From Diaminobutyricimonas sp. LJ205 (GTDB lineage: Bacteria > Actinomycetota > Actinomycetes > Actinomycetales > Microbacteriaceae), in assembly GCF_009755725.1 (NCBI RefSeq), contig NZ_CP046619.1, positions 3,038,001 to 3,102,000 of the forward strand: a stretch of DNA of 64,000 nucleotides, written 5' to 3'. The position numbers were made by a program, and so were the translations under genes. How positions within the stretch are numbered: the stretch's first letter is position 1; the number at the start of each line of letters is the position of its first letter. Below are positions 33,394 through 42,782 of the stretch, piece after piece. The notes under the pieces were generated by a model that saw only the letters and a program-made list of their open reading frames with translations, made no database searches and was not told the origin of the DNA.

Positions 33394-34151
33394 TACTGCG
33401 GGGCCATCCGCAGCGCCCCGTCCATGCGGATGGTCTCACCATTCAGGTAGTCGTGCTGGGCGATCATCAGCACCAGCTGCGCGTACTCGTCCGGCCGGCC
33501 GAGTCGCTGCGGGAAGGGAACGGATGCCGCCAGCGACTGGTTCACCTCGGCGCCGACCCCTGCCAGCATCGGGGTGTCCATGATCCCGGGCGCGATGGTG
33601 TTCACCCGGATCCCCGACCGGGCGAGATCGCGCGCGGCGGGCACGGTCATGGCAACGACGCCACCCTTCGAGGCTGAATAGGCGATCTGCCCGATCTGGC
33701 CCTCGAAAGCGGCCACCGATGCGGTGTTCACAATCAATCCGCGTTGCCCGTTCTCGTCCGCGGACTGCTCGGCGATCACCGCGGCGGCCAGGCGCAGCAC
33801 GTTGAAGGTGCCGATCAGGTTGACCTCGATCGCGCGCCGGAACAGGTCGAGCGCGTGCGGGCCCTTCGACGACAGGATCCGTTTGGCCGGTGCGATCCCG
33901 GCGCAGTTGACCACCAGGCGCAGCGGAGGCTGGTCGGCGGTGATGCTGGACAGCGCGGCGGTCACGTCGTCTTCGTCGGTGACATCCGCAGCGACATAGC
34001 GGATGCGGCCGGGCGCATCTTTGCCTGCGATCGCGGCGCCGAGGTCGAGCCCGACCACCTGCGCGCCCTGCTCGACCAGCGCCTGCGCGGTGGCGGCGCC
34101 CAGACCGGAGGCAGCTCCGGTGACGAGTGCGGTGATTCCTGCGATCTGCAT
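33393..34151 (-). CDS. Short-chain dehydrogenase, 3-hydroxyacyl-CoA dehydrogenase type 2-like
   Basis: 252 residues: TGAASGLGAA (NAD site), LVVNCAGIAPAKRIL, catalytic VNTASVAAFEGQIGQIAYSASKGG (Ser, Tyr, Lys), GIRVNTIAPGIMDTPML and the C-terminal YLNGETIRMDGALRM. The FEGQIGQIAYSASKGGV stretch is typical of the HSD10/short-chain 3-hydroxyacyl-CoA dehydrogenase group, which oxidises 3-hydroxyacyl-CoA in beta-oxidation. AAGGGAG lies ahead of the ATG. Co-transcribed with the DUF817 gene. Confidence 0.9.
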   Translation of the reverse strand: MQIAGITALVTGAASGLGAATAQALVEQGAQVVGLDLGAAIAGKDAPGRIRYVAADVTDEDDVTAALSSITADQPPLRLVVNCAGIAPAKRILSSKGPHALDLFRRAIEVNLIGTFNVLRLAAAVIAEQSADENGQRGLIVNTASVAAFEGQIGQIAYSASKGGVVAMTVPAARDLARSGIRVNTIAPGIMDTPMLAGVGAEVNQSLAASVPFPQRLGRPDEYAQLVLMIAQHDYLNGETIRMDGALRMAPQ

Positions 34152-34309
34152 GCGGCTCCCTTGCTCAGCGTCCGGTCACCACCCTAGGAGACTGCCGGGC
34201 CGTCCGTCCGTCATCACCCTCCGTGAACCGTCGCAAACGGGCGGAATCGCGCGTTCGATCCACGCTTTTGCGGCGGTTCACCGCCTCGACGACTGGGTAC
34301 GCTCAAGCC

Positions 34310-35302
34310 ATGCGCTTCGGACTCTTCATTCCCCAAGGCTGGCGGCACGACCTGGTCGGTATCGAGCCGGCCGAGCAGTGGACGACCATGAACCAGCTGG
34401 CTCAGCACGCGGATGCCGGACCGTGGGAGTCACTCTGGGTTTACGACCACTTCCACACCGTGCCGGTGGCGACCGAGGAAGCCACCCACGAGGCGTGGAC
34501 GCTGATGTCGGCGTTCGCCGCGACCACGTCGCGCATCCGCCTCGGCCAGATGTGCACCTGCATGTCCTACCGCAACCCCGCCTATCTGGCGAAGGTCGCC
34601 GCAACCGTCGATGTGATCTCGGGCGGCCGCACCGAGATGGGCATCGGCGCCGGCTGGTACGAGCACGAGTGGCGAGCCTACGGCTACGGTTTCCCACGTC
34701 CCGGCGAGCGCCTCGCGCGCCTCGATGAGGGCGTGCAGATCATGAAGCAGGCGTGGACCACCGGCACCGCCACCCTCGACGGCAAGCACTACCAGGTCGA
34801 CGGCGCGATCGTGCGGCCACTGCCGCTGCAACCGGGTGGCCTCCCGATCTGGATCGCCGGCGGTGGCGAGAAGGTGACCCTGCGGATCGCCGCGCAGTAC
34901 GCGGACTACACGAACTTCGCGGGCGGCAACGCCGACGACTTCGTGTATCGCAGCGACCTGCTGCGGCAGCACTGCGCCGAGCAGGGGACCTCATTCGAGG
35001 CGATCGTGCGCTCGACGAACTGGAACACCATCGTCGCCGCGTCCGAGGCTGAGGCCGGCGAGCGGATCGACGCGATCGAGGCACGGGTCACCCCGTATCT
35101 CGGCACCGAGAAGGCGGCCGAGTTCGTCAGGACTTACCGCGACGGCACCGCACTGGTCGGCACCCCTGAGCAGGTCATCGAGCGGCTGGTCCGGCTCAAG
35201 GAGCTCGGGCTCGGCTACTCGATCCACTACTTCCCTGAGGCGGCGTACGACCGCTCGGGCATCGAGCTGTTCGAGCGCGAGGTCATGCCCGCGCTGCGCT
35301 GA
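34310..35302 (+). CDS. LLM-class F420-dependent oxidoreductase
   Basis: 330 residues with a luciferase-like barrel: MRFGLFIPQGW, LWVYDHFHTVP, RIRLGQMCTCMSYRNPAYLAK, VDVISGGRTEMGIGAGWYEHEW, FPRPGERLARLDEGVQI, LPIWIAGGGEKVTLRIAAQYAD. The overall pattern is that of actinobacterial F420-dependent enzymes (probable F420-dependent reductase, Rv-type); the physiological substrate is unknown. The start is firm: TACGCT ends 6 nt before the ATG (leaderless pattern), although the frame is open 29 codons further up. Confidence 0.92.
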   Translation: MRFGLFIPQGWRHDLVGIEPAEQWTTMNQLAQHADAGPWESLWVYDHFHTVPVATEEATHEAWTLMSAFAATTSRIRLGQMCTCMSYRNPAYLAKVAATVDVISGGRTEMGIGAGWYEHEWRAYGYGFPRPGERLARLDEGVQIMKQAWTTGTATLDGKHYQVDGAIVRPLPLQPGGLPIWIAGGGEKVTLRIAAQYADYTNFAGGNADDFVYRSDLLRQHCAEQGTSFEAIVRSTNWNTIVAASEAEAGERIDAIEARVTPYLGTEKAAEFVRTYRDGTALVGTPEQVIERLVRLKELGLGYSIHYFPEAAYDRSGIELFEREVMPALR

Positions 35303-35306
35303 CCCC

Positions 35307-36455
35307 TCAGTGCTTGGTTGAGACGGTCACCGTGAACTTCGGGTTGCGGGCCACCTCGCGGGTCGGGCCGACCAGACGTTGCAGCGCCGGCTTGTAGCGC
35401 AGGTGCGAGTTCCACACTGCCCAGAGCCAGCCGCCGGGGGCGAGCACCCGGCCGGCATCCTCGAACAGCTTGTGCGCGATGCCGGCGTGCACCGTCGACC
35501 CGATGTGGAACGGCGGATTCAGCACGATCAGCGAGGCCGAGGCATCCGGCTGCCGGCTCAGGGCGTCATCGCGCACCACGGTGACCCGGTCGGCGACGCC
35601 GTTGGCCTCGGCCGTGAGCCGCGCCGAGGCGACCGCGGCCGCCGACTGATCGGTGGCCAGCACCCGCAGGCCGCGGCGCGCCAGCCACACCGCGATCACG
35701 CCGGTGCCGCAGCCGAGGTCGATGGCGTCGGATGCCTCGAGGCTTTCTTTCTCGAGCACTTCGAGCAGGAATCGGGTGCCGACATCCACTCGGCCGCTCG
35801 CGAACGCCGCACCGTGCGCGACGACGGTGATGCCGAGGGCGGTGTCGTGGGAGCGGCGCGGCCACGAAACCAACTGATTTCGAGACGCGTCCGACTCCGT
35901 CGGGCGCTCCTCAATCAGCGGGTGTGGCGTCCTCGCTGCCAGCACCCGCGCCTTCTGCCGCGCGCGGCTGACGTCGATCCGACCGAAGTAGCGGCCGATC
36001 ACCTCGTTCATGGCGAGGGTCATGTGCTTGAGCATCCCGCCGAAGAAGACCACGGCCTCCGGTGCCGCGGAGCCGGCGACCACCGCGGCGATCTCATCGA
36101 GAGCGTCCAGACTGCGCGGCAGCCGCACCAGCACGACGCGCGCGCCGGCGACGAGAGAGGCATCCAGCGGATGGTTCACGAACTGGGCATCGAGCCCGCG
36201 AGCGTTCGCCGCAAGAGCCATCTCGCCGCTGAGCGCGTCCTGGTGCACGCGCGCCGACCGGGCACCGTGCAGCTCGAGCGCACCCAGCGTCAGCGCGCCG
36301 TACTGGTCGCCGATGACGACGACGTCGACACCGCGCAGGAACACGGATGCCTCATCGAGCAGTAGCCGGTCGGCAGCGTCGACCGCGAACAGGTTGTCGG
36401 CCTCGACATCCGGCCAGCGTCGCAGCGCGTCGAGCGAGAACTCGGCTGGGGTCAC
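35307..36455 (-). CDS. RsmC/RlmG-type rRNA (guanine-N2) methyltransferase
   Basis: 382 residues with two tandem methyltransferase-like halves. The N-terminal half is degenerate (VVIGDQYGALTLGAL). The C-terminal half is active: ALGITVVAHGAAFASGRVDVGTRFLLE, SAM motif I AIDLGCGTGVIAVWLARRG, and motif IV LIVLNPPFHIG, the NPPFH signature of rRNA guanine-N2 methylation. It should modify 23S or 16S rRNA. It starts at a GTG in a GTGA overlap with the metallo-hydrolase stop, and its 3' end lies 4 bp from the convergent LLM gene. Confidence 0.9.
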   Translation of the reverse strand: MTPAEFSLDALRRWPDVEADNLFAVDAADRLLLDEASVFLRGVDVVVIGDQYGALTLGALELHGARSARVHQDALSGEMALAANARGLDAQFVNHPLDASLVAGARVVLVRLPRSLDALDEIAAVVAGSAAPEAVVFFGGMLKHMTLAMNEVIGRYFGRIDVSRARQKARVLAARTPHPLIEERPTESDASRNQLVSWPRRSHDTALGITVVAHGAAFASGRVDVGTRFLLEVLEKESLEASDAIDLGCGTGVIAVWLARRGLRVLATDQSAAAVASARLTAEANGVADRVTVVRDDALSRQPDASASLIVLNPPFHIGSTVHAGIAHKLFEDAGRVLAPGGWLWAVWNSHLRYKPALQRLVGPTREVARNPKFTVTVSTKH

Positions 36456-37438
36456 CGCGCGACACGCCCCGATCGGACGAACTCGATGTGCATGGCGGTC
36501 TGCGCGAGCGCGGACTGCAGTTCGAATCCGTGCAGGTTCGGCCAGCCCGCGGTCCAGTGCACGCCCGAGGCTATCTGCCAGACGCTCAAATCCTCAGACC
36601 CGGCGAGCAGCGCGGCGACCTCACGCGAGCGCCGCAGGTGGTGCTCGGCGGTCTGCTCGCGGCGGGCACGCAGACCAGTGAACCGGTAACCGTGCCCGGG
36701 GCAGACCTCGTACTCGTCGTAGGGCGCGAGCCGCTCGAGCGCGTCCAGGTAGTCGCCGATCGGGCTGCTCTCGGTCGGCCCGCCGAGACCGACGCCGGGG
36801 AACATGTTCGGCAGCAGGTGATCGCCGGTGAACAGCAGCCGATCGCCGCTGTCGACGAAGCTGAGGTGCCCGGGCGTGTGGCCCGGGGTGTGCAGCGCGG
36901 TCAAGGCACGGCCGGGGATGCCGAGGTCGTCGCCGTCCTCGAGCAGGGTGTCGGCACGGAACGGCGCGAGGGCGGGGCGTTTCAGCTGCGCGAGTTCAGC
37001 CTGGGCTGACGCCGGGACGCCCCACTCGTCGAGCCGGCCGGTGTGGTCGGCGACATCCCGCCCGGCGAGCGCGTCGATCGCCTCCTGTTCCCTGCGGGCG
37101 AGCGCAACACGTGCTCCCGACGCCGAGCGAAGCCGATCGGCCATGCCGAGGTGGTCACTGTGAAGGTGAGAGACCGTGATGCTGGCGACATCCGCCGGCC
37201 GCTTGCCGATGGTGGCAAGCCCCTGTTCGAGACGCACCCAGTTGGCATCGTCATCCCAGCCCGGGTCCAGCACGTGGACATCGTCCGCGGAATCGACGAT
37301 CAGGTAGCCGAGGGTGTACGGCGGCGCGACTGCCGGCAGCGGCATCGGCAGGGTGCGGATCCCGTCGCGGACGGCCTCCGCCTGCGGAAGCGTCCCCCCT
37401 CCGGATGCGGCGAACTCCTGAGTACTGACCGGCTCCAT
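36452..37438 (-). CDS. Metallo-beta-lactamase-fold hydrolase
   Basis: 328 residues from the ATG at 37438 (AGGAG 5 nt upstream). Metal ligands: TVSHLHSDHLGMA (HxHxDH), TPGHTPGHLSFVDSG, LLFTGDHLLPNM and CPGHGYRFTG. The C-terminal helical extension (RRSREVAALLAGSEDLSVWQ) places it in the LACTB2/polyketide-release-like group. It should hydrolyse thioesters, lactones or nucleic-acid ends; context does not decide. Co-transcribed with the rRNA methyltransferase gene. Confidence 0.9.
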   Translation of the reverse strand: MEPVSTQEFAASGGGTLPQAEAVRDGIRTLPMPLPAVAPPYTLGYLIVDSADDVHVLDPGWDDDANWVRLEQGLATIGKRPADVASITVSHLHSDHLGMADRLRSASGARVALARREQEAIDALAGRDVADHTGRLDEWGVPASAQAELAQLKRPALAPFRADTLLEDGDDLGIPGRALTALHTPGHTPGHLSFVDSGDRLLFTGDHLLPNMFPGVGLGGPTESSPIGDYLDALERLAPYDEYEVCPGHGYRFTGLRARREQTAEHHLRRSREVAALLAGSEDLSVWQIASGVHWTAGWPNLHGFELQSALAQTAMHIEFVRSGRVAR

Positions 37439-37472
37439 GATGCTCCTCATCCCCACGCCATGCCGCCCCACC

Positions 37473-37535
37473 CGTGAGTTGGCCGAAAATGCTAGTCCGG
37501 AGGCCCCCGGGACTAGCATTTTCGGCTAACTCACG
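37473..37535. repeat. Long palindromic intergenic repeat, GTTAGCC subtype (copy D)
   Basis: The most perfect copy: 26-nt arms (37473-37498 and 37510-37535) with one G-U pair and an 11-nt loop. Core CCGAAAATGCTAGT. It lies between the LacI gene stop and the metallo-hydrolase start, both on the reverse strand, and would form a stem in the read-through transcript. Confidence 0.92.
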
Positions 37536-37567
37536 AAGGGAGTCGCAGGTTCGAGCTTAGGCGCGGG

Positions 37568-38572
37568 TTAGGCCGAGTCGCGCGCGATGAGGCGGTGCTC
37601 GAGCGGCTCAGGCGCGGATCGGACGCCGCGGATCGCGTCATCCAGGGCCTGCACGAGTTGCTCGCCGTAGTCGGTCGCCTCGACGCCCACCGAGGTGATC
37701 CCCGGGCTCACGAATCCGGCCAGCGGCACGTCTTCACAGACGACGATGGCGACATCGTCGGGAACCCGCAGACCGCGAGATTCCAGCGCCTGCGCCGCGC
37801 CGAGCGCCATCGGCAGCGTGGCCACCACGAGGCCGTCGAGCGGCTTGCCGGCATCCAGGTGTCTGAGCACCGCGTGTTCCGCCTCGGCGAACTTGTACTT
37901 CCCGTCGAGCACGACCGGCTCCCTCCCGCTCGTGCTCGCGAAGCCGAGCCGTAGCTGCCGGGAGTGATAGCCCTCCTCGATCCCGACGAGCAGCGCAAGC
38001 TGGCGACATCCGCGCTCGATCAGCCGGTCGGCCGCGACCCGCGCGATGGCCTCGAAATTCGCGTGCAGGGTCACCAATTCGGGCATGTCATGCTCACCAA
38101 CGGTGACCACCATCGGGACGCCCATCTCGATCGCCTCGCGCAGCGCCGCGCGGGCGGCCGGTGGCGCGAATCCGACCTCGGTGGCGATGATGATCCCGTC
38201 GATCCCCTGCCGGGGCAGCCTGCCCAGCTGCTCGACCAGGCGGCGGCCACTGCGATCGAGGTCGCTCAGCACGAGGCTCATCGCCCTCGCCTCGGCCGAC
38301 AGGGCGACCGCCTTGGCCAGTCCGCCGTGGAACGGCTGCGCGATGTCACCAGAGAGCAAGGCGATAGTTCCCGACCGTCCACTGCGCAGGCTGCGCGCCG
38401 CCGTGCTCGGAATGTAGCGCAGCTCGTCGGCGGCCTCGCGGACGCGACGCAGGGTGTCCTCTGAGACACGGTCCGGGTAGTTCAGGACGCGACTGACGGT
38501 GGTCCGTGAGACTCCCGCGCGGCGGGCGACGTCGAGAATTGTGGCAGGTGAGACGGATTCGGGGTCGGGCAC
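37568..38572 (-). CDS. LacI-family transcriptional regulator
   Basis: 334 residues. HTH: TILDVARRAGVSRTTVSRVLNYPDRVSEDT, with the LacI hinge helix IPSTAARSLRSG. Periplasmic-binding-like core: IALLSGDIAQPFHGGLAKAV, GIDGIIIATEVGF, ADRLIERGCRQLALLVG, GLVVATLPMALGAAQALE. Family members repress sugar catabolic genes; no sugar operon is nearby, so the target may be distant. A GTG start is used. HspR is encoded just upstream on the same strand, but 66 bp separate them. Confidence 0.92.
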   Translation of the reverse strand: MPDPESVSPATILDVARRAGVSRTTVSRVLNYPDRVSEDTLRRVREAADELRYIPSTAARSLRSGRSGTIALLSGDIAQPFHGGLAKAVALSAEARAMSLVLSDLDRSGRRLVEQLGRLPRQGIDGIIIATEVGFAPPAARAALREAIEMGVPMVVTVGEHDMPELVTLHANFEAIARVAADRLIERGCRQLALLVGIEEGYHSRQLRLGFASTSGREPVVLDGKYKFAEAEHAVLRHLDAGKPLDGLVVATLPMALGAAQALESRGLRVPDDVAIVVCEDVPLAGFVSPGITSVGVEATDYGEQLVQALDDAIRGVRSAPEPLEHRLIARDSA

Positions 38573-38638
38573 TTCGTCATCGTGTCATGTCCGCTCTGGG
38601 CACGAGTGCCGACAATTGCCGGGGCACTATTTCGGGTG

Positions 38639-39055
38639 CTAGCCCCGCTGAATCGGCCGCCAGACCACGACTTGCGTATTCCGCGGCGTGCGCGTGCCTG
38701 CCCGCAGGCTGATGACGTCGCCTTCGGTGCCGGCGGCGAACACCCGTCTGCCGGGCCGGCTGAGCAGCTCATCGGCGAGCGCGGCCTCCAGTTCGCGCAC
38801 CCGGGCGGTCAGTGCGCTCACCTGATTCTCGAGGTCGAGGAAGCGCCGGATGCCTTCGAGGTTCAGTCCCTCGGCCGAGAGCCGCGACACCTCGCGCAAC
38901 TGCATGATGTCGCGCATCGAATAGCGCCGCGACTGGCCGGCGGTTCGGGTTGGCGAGACGATTCCGAGCCGGTCGTACTGGCGCAGGGTCTGCGGATGCA
39001 TGCCGGAGAGTTCCGCGGCGGCCGCGATCGCGAAGATCGGTGCGGACTCGTCCAT
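38639..39055 (-). CDS. hspR: Heat-shock repressor HspR (MerR family)
   Basis: 138 residues. N-terminal MerR HTH: IFAIAAAAELSGMHPQTLRQYDRLGIVSP followed by SRRYSMRDIMQLREVSRL; then a dimerisation coiled coil (LENQVSALTARVRELEAALADELL). It is the last gene of the dnaK operon; GGAGG overlaps the dnaJ stop. HspR with DnaK as co-repressor binds HAIR elements; two lie in this window, ahead of clpB and dnaK, so the whole regulon loop is visible here. Confidence 0.95.
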   Translation of the reverse strand: MDESAPIFAIAAAAELSGMHPQTLRQYDRLGIVSPTRTAGQSRRYSMRDIMQLREVSRLSAEGLNLEGIRRFLDLENQVSALTARVRELEAALADELLSRPGRRVFAAGTEGDVISLRAGTRTPRNTQVVVWRPIQRG

Positions 39056-39063
39056 CTCGCCTC

Positions 39064-40038
39064 CTAGTGCGCCTTCGACAGCAGGTCGAGCCGCGGGTTC
39101 TCATTCGGCATCGACGCCGCGAACGCCTCGAGCTTCTCACGGGCGTCGCCGGGCAGGTGGCTCGGCACGGCCACTTGCACGGTCGCGAGCAGATCGCCGG
39201 TGCCCTTGGCGGTGACGACGCCGCGGCCCTTGACCCGCAGCACGCGGCCGCTGGGAGTGCCGGGAGCCACCTTGAGCTTGACCGGCCCGCCGTCGAGGGT
39301 CGGCACCTCGATCGTGGCGCCGAGGGTGGCTTCAACGAAGGTGACCGGCACGTCGACGCGCAGGTTCAGCCCGTCGCGTTCGAACACCGGATGCGGCCGG
39401 ACCGAGACCGCGAGCACCAGGTCGCCGGCCTCGCCGCCGTCCGGGCTGGGCTCACCCTTGCCCTTGAGCCGGATCTTCTGCCCGTCGGCGACTCCGGCGG
39501 GAATGCGCACCTTGAGCGGCTTGCCGCTGGCGGCCTGCAGTTCCACGGTGTCGCCGTGGATGGCGGTGATGAAGTCCAGCGTCGCCGAAGCCGAGACATC
39601 CCTGCCTCGCGTCGGCCCGCCGAAGCCGCGGTACCCGCCGGTCGACGTGCCGAAGGCTCCGCCGGGACCCCCGAACATGCTGCCGAAGATGTCGTCGAAG
39701 TTCCCCTGCCGAGTGCGCCCGCCACCCTGGCCGAACATTCCGCCGAAGACGTCCTCAAAGCCACCGGCCTGGCCGGCGCCGCCCGCGGTGAACCGGGCGC
39801 CGGATCCCATTGCGCGCACCTGGTCGTACTCGCGGCGCATCTCCGCGTCGGAGAGCACCGAATAGGCTTCGCTGATCTCCTTGAACTTGGCCTCGGCAGC
39901 GACATCGCCCGGGTTGGAGTCCGGATGATATTGCCGGGCCAGCTTGCGGTAGACCTTCTTCAGTTCAGCATCGGTGACATTCTTCGAGACGCCGAGAACG
40001 GCGTAGAAGTCCTTGTCGAACCAGTCCTGGCTCGCCAT
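39064..40038 (-). CDS. dnaJ: DnaJ co-chaperone lacking the zinc-finger domain
   Basis: 324 residues. J domain: [36 protein letters not shown] (HPD present), then a Gly/Phe-rich linker ([16 protein letters not shown]). The C-terminal substrate domains follow: [43 protein letters not shown]. No CxxCxGxG repeats exist, so this is a type-B (CbpA-like) J protein even though it sits in the dnaK operon. AAGGAG precedes the ATG. A palindromic repeat separates it from grpE. Confidence 0.94.
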   Translation of the reverse strand: MASQDWFDKDFYAVLGVSKNVTDAELKKVYRKLARQYHPDSNPGDVAAEAKFKEISEAYSVLSDAEMRREYDQVRAMGSGARFTAGGAGQAGGFEDVFGGMFGQGGGRTRQGNFDDIFGSMFGGPGGAFGTSTGGYRGFGGPTRGRDVSASATLDFITAIHGDTVELQAASGKPLKVRIPAGVADGQKIRLKGKGEPSPDGGEAGDLVLAVSVRPHPVFERDGLNLRVDVPVTFVEATLGATIEVPTLDGGPVKLKVAPGTPSGRVLRVKGRGVVTAKGTGDLLATVQVAVPSHLPGDAREKLEAFAASMPNENPRLDLLSKAH

Positions 40039-40063
40039 CGGCGTCTCCTTTCTTCTGGCCGTC

Positions 40064-40110
40064 GATCGAGCTTGCCGAGATCCTCAGGCGAGGTCTCGGC
40101 AAGCTCGATC
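40064..40110. repeat. Dispersed palindrome (GGTCGAGCTTG family) between grpE and dnaJ
   Basis: Perfect 17-bp arms GATCGAGCTTGCCGAGA (40064-40080) and complement (40094-40110) with a 13-nt loop. It lies inside the dnaK operon, so the hairpin would form in the polycistronic message and might set the relative amount of dnaJ/hspR mRNA. Confidence 0.88.
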
Positions 40111-40129
40111 CACGGATGCGTGGATGTTC

Positions 40130-40708
40130 TTACTCGGCGGGGACCGCGACGGCGACCTTCGCCGCCCGGATCAGCCGGTCGCCGAGCGCGTACCCGATCT
40201 CGATCACGTCGGCGACGGTCTGGCCCTCGGCTCCTGGTGTCGGCACCTGCACGAGCGCCTCGTGCCAGTTCGGGTCGAATGCCTCGCCCTGTTCACCGAC
40301 CTTGCGTAGCCCGTACTTCTCAAACCCGCCGCGCAGCTTCTGCGCGATGAGCAGGAGCGGGCTGCCCTCGGTGAGGTCGCCGTGCTTCTCGGCCCGGTCG
40401 AGGTCGTCGATCACCGGCAGGAACGACCGGATCACCTCGGCGATGACCGCCTCGCGGTTCGCCTGACGGTCACGTTCGACCCGCGTGCGGAAGTTGACCA
40501 GTTCAGCCTGGGCGCGCAGCATGTCGTTGCGCATCTCGGCGACCAGGTCGCGTTCGGCCTCGTCGAGCAGTGCCTGATCCTCGTCGGACAGCCCCTCGGG
40601 CTCCTGGTCCGAGACCTCGAGGTCCGGTCCTTCGGCTTCGATCAGCTCTTCATTCGAGCTGGTGTCGCCGTCGTCGGAGTGGGGTTCTGGCGTCTTGTCG
40701 TCAACCAT
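40130..40708 (-). CDS. grpE: Nucleotide-exchange factor GrpE
   Basis: 192 residues: an acidic N-terminus, a long helix (AQAELVNFRTRVERDRQANREA), the conserved VIRSFLPVIDDLDRAEKHGD and a C-terminal beta domain FDPNWHEALVQVPTPGAEGQTV ... VAVAVPAE. It releases ADP from DnaK. Its ATG shares a base with the dnaK stop (TAATG), giving tight translational coupling. Confidence 0.97.
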   Translation of the reverse strand: MVDDKTPEPHSDDGDTSSNEELIEAEGPDLEVSDQEPEGLSDEDQALLDEAERDLVAEMRNDMLRAQAELVNFRTRVERDRQANREAVIAEVIRSFLPVIDDLDRAEKHGDLTEGSPLLLIAQKLRGGFEKYGLRKVGEQGEAFDPNWHEALVQVPTPGAEGQTVADVIEIGYALGDRLIRAAKVAVAVPAE

Positions 40709-42564
40709 TACGCCTTCTTCTCATCCTCGTCGTCGACGAGCTCCGCGTCGACGATGTCCTCATCGTCGGCCTTGTTCTCCGTCGGTTCGGACTGCGGGGC
40801 GGATGCCTCGGCCTGGCTCGCGGAGTAGATGGCCTCGCCCAGCTTGGTCTGGCTCTCGTTCAGCTTGTCGAAGGCGGTCTTCACGGCCGCCTCGTCGTCG
40901 CCGGCGAGCGCCGCCTTGAGCGCGTCGACGTCCGCCTGCACGTCGGTCTTGACATCCGCGGGCAGCTTGTCCTCGTTGTCCTTGATCAGCTTGTCGATCG
41001 AGTAGGCGAGCTGCTCGGCGTTGTTGCGCACCTCGGCCGACTCACGGCGAGCCTTGTCCTCCGCGGCGTGCTCCTCGGCCTCGCGCACCATGCGCTCGAT
41101 GTCCTCCTTGGGCAGCGACGAGCCACCGGTGATGGTCATCGACTGCTCCTTGCCGGTGCCCTTGTCCTTCGCCGAGACGTGCACGATTCCGTTGGCGTCG
41201 ATGTCGAAGGTGACCTCGACCTGCGGGATTCCGCGGGGCGCCGGGGCGATGCCGGTCAGCTCGAAGGTGCCGAGCGGCTTGTTGTCGCGGGTGAACTCGC
41301 GCTCGCCCTGGAAGACCTGGATGGCCACCGACGGCTGGTTGTCATCGGCGGTGGTGAAGGTCTCGCTGCGCTTGGTCGGGATAGCGGTGTTGCGCTCGAT
41401 CAGCTTGGTCATGATGCCGCCCTTGGTCTCGATACCGAGCGAGAGCGGGGTGACGTCGATGAGCAGAACGTCCTTGCGCTCACCCTTCAGCACACCGGCC
41501 TGCAGAGCGGCACCAACGGCGACAACCTCATCGGGGTTGACGCCCTTGTTCGGCTCCTGGCCGCCGGTCTCTTCCTTCACCAGCGCGCTGACCGCGGGCA
41601 TACGGGTCGATCCGCCGACGAGCACCACGTGGGCGATGTCGGAGACCTTGATGCCGGCTTCCTTGATCACATCGACGAACGGCTTCTTGGTGCGGTCGAG
41701 CAGGTCACTGGTCATCTGCTCGAACTGGGCGCGGGTGAGCGTCTCGTCGAGGTTGGCCGGGCCGTTCTCGGTGAGCGAGAGGTAGGGCAGCTGGATGCTC
41801 GTCGACATCGAGCTGGACAGCTCCTTCTTGGCCTGCTCGGCGGCTTCCTTGAGACGCTGCTTGGCGATCTTGTCGTTCGAGACATCCACGCCGGTGCTGT
41901 CCTTGAACCGCTTGATCAGGTGGTCGACGACGCGCTGGTCCCAGTCGTCGCCGCCCAGCCGGTTGTCACCAGCGGTCGCGCGCACCTGGATGGTGGAGAA
42001 GTCCTCGTCCTTGCCCACTTCGAGCAGCGAGACGTCGAAGGTTCCGCCACCGAGGTCGAAGACCAGGATGAGCTCGTCTTCCTTGCCCTTGTCGAGGCCG
42101 TAGGCGAGCGCCGCGGCGGTCGGCTCGTTGATGATGCGCAGCACGTTGAGGCCCGCGATCTCACCGGCCTCCTTGGTGGCCTGACGCTCGGCGTCGTTGA
42201 AGTAGGCGGGGACGGTGATGACCGCGTCGGTCACCGGCTCGCCCAGGTACTGCTCGGCGTCACGCTTGAGCTTGCCGAGGATGCGCGCCGAGATCTCCTG
42301 CGCGGTGTACTTCTTGTCGTCGATCGACGTGCTCCAGTCGGTGCCCATGTGGCGCTTCACGCTGGCGATGGTGCGGTCGACGTTGGTGACGGCCTGGCGC
42401 TTCGCGGTCTCGCCGACCAGCACCTCGCCATCCTTGGTGAAGGCGACGACCGATGGGGTCGTCCGGAAACCTTCTGCGTTGGCGATGACCTTCGGCTCGC
42501 CACCCTCGAGAACCGACACAACCGAGTTGGTGGTTCCGAGGTCAATTCCTACTGCTCGCGCCAT
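40708..42564 (-). CDS. dnaK: Chaperone DnaK (Hsp70)
   Basis: 618 residues, full length: [20 protein letters not shown], ATPase motifs [15 protein letters not shown] and [33 protein letters not shown], the linker [18 protein letters not shown] and an acidic C-terminal tail. AAGGAG lies ahead of the start. The promoter region contains a perfectly spaced HAIR operator and extra TTGAG repeats, predicting HspR control. Confidence 0.98.
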   Translation of the reverse strand: MARAVGIDLGTTNSVVSVLEGGEPKVIANAEGFRTTPSVVAFTKDGEVLVGETAKRQAVTNVDRTIASVKRHMGTDWSTSIDDKKYTAQEISARILGKLKRDAEQYLGEPVTDAVITVPAYFNDAERQATKEAGEIAGLNVLRIINEPTAAALAYGLDKGKEDELILVFDLGGGTFDVSLLEVGKDEDFSTIQVRATAGDNRLGGDDWDQRVVDHLIKRFKDSTGVDVSNDKIAKQRLKEAAEQAKKELSSSMSTSIQLPYLSLTENGPANLDETLTRAQFEQMTSDLLDRTKKPFVDVIKEAGIKVSDIAHVVLVGGSTRMPAVSALVKEETGGQEPNKGVNPDEVVAVGAALQAGVLKGERKDVLLIDVTPLSLGIETKGGIMTKLIERNTAIPTKRSETFTTADDNQPSVAIQVFQGEREFTRDNKPLGTFELTGIAPAPRGIPQVEVTFDIDANGIVHVSAKDKGTGKEQSMTITGGSSLPKEDIERMVREAEEHAAEDKARRESAEVRNNAEQLAYSIDKLIKDNEDKLPADVKTDVQADVDALKAALAGDDEAAVKTAFDKLNESQTKLGEAIYSASQAEASAPQSEPTENKADDEDIVDAELVDDEDEKKA

Positions 42565-42586
42565 GAGGCCGATCTCCTTACATCAG

Positions 42587-42672
42587 AACTTGAGTCTTGA
42601 GATATCAAGTTTGGAACTCAACTTTTTCGATGTCAAGTCGAGCAGCTGAAAGTTGAGCGTGATTGGCTCAAG
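42587..42672 (-). promoter_or_regulatory. HAIR element and additional TTGAG repeats upstream of dnaK
   Basis: GTTGAGC (42652-42658), 7 nt, GCTCAAG (42666-42672) is a HAIR-type dyad. Closer to dnaK, ACTTGAGTCTTGAGATATCAAG and GGAACTCAAC (about 42588-42621) make nested, irregularly spaced half sites. More than one HspR dimer may bind. Confidence 0.8.
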
Positions 42673-42782
42673 TTTAGGACATGTCCAGCCTGCACGTCTG
42701 GCCGATGACTGTTCGCGAATCTGTTTCGGGAGTAGGGTGCCGCCGAAGCCGACGATGCATCGAAAGGTGGTCGAGTCTTCCT

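Noticed and set aside
40570-42600. 676-codon forward open frame opposite dnaK
   Set aside because: Antisense shadow of dnaK with Leu/Val/Gly-biased composition and no motif.
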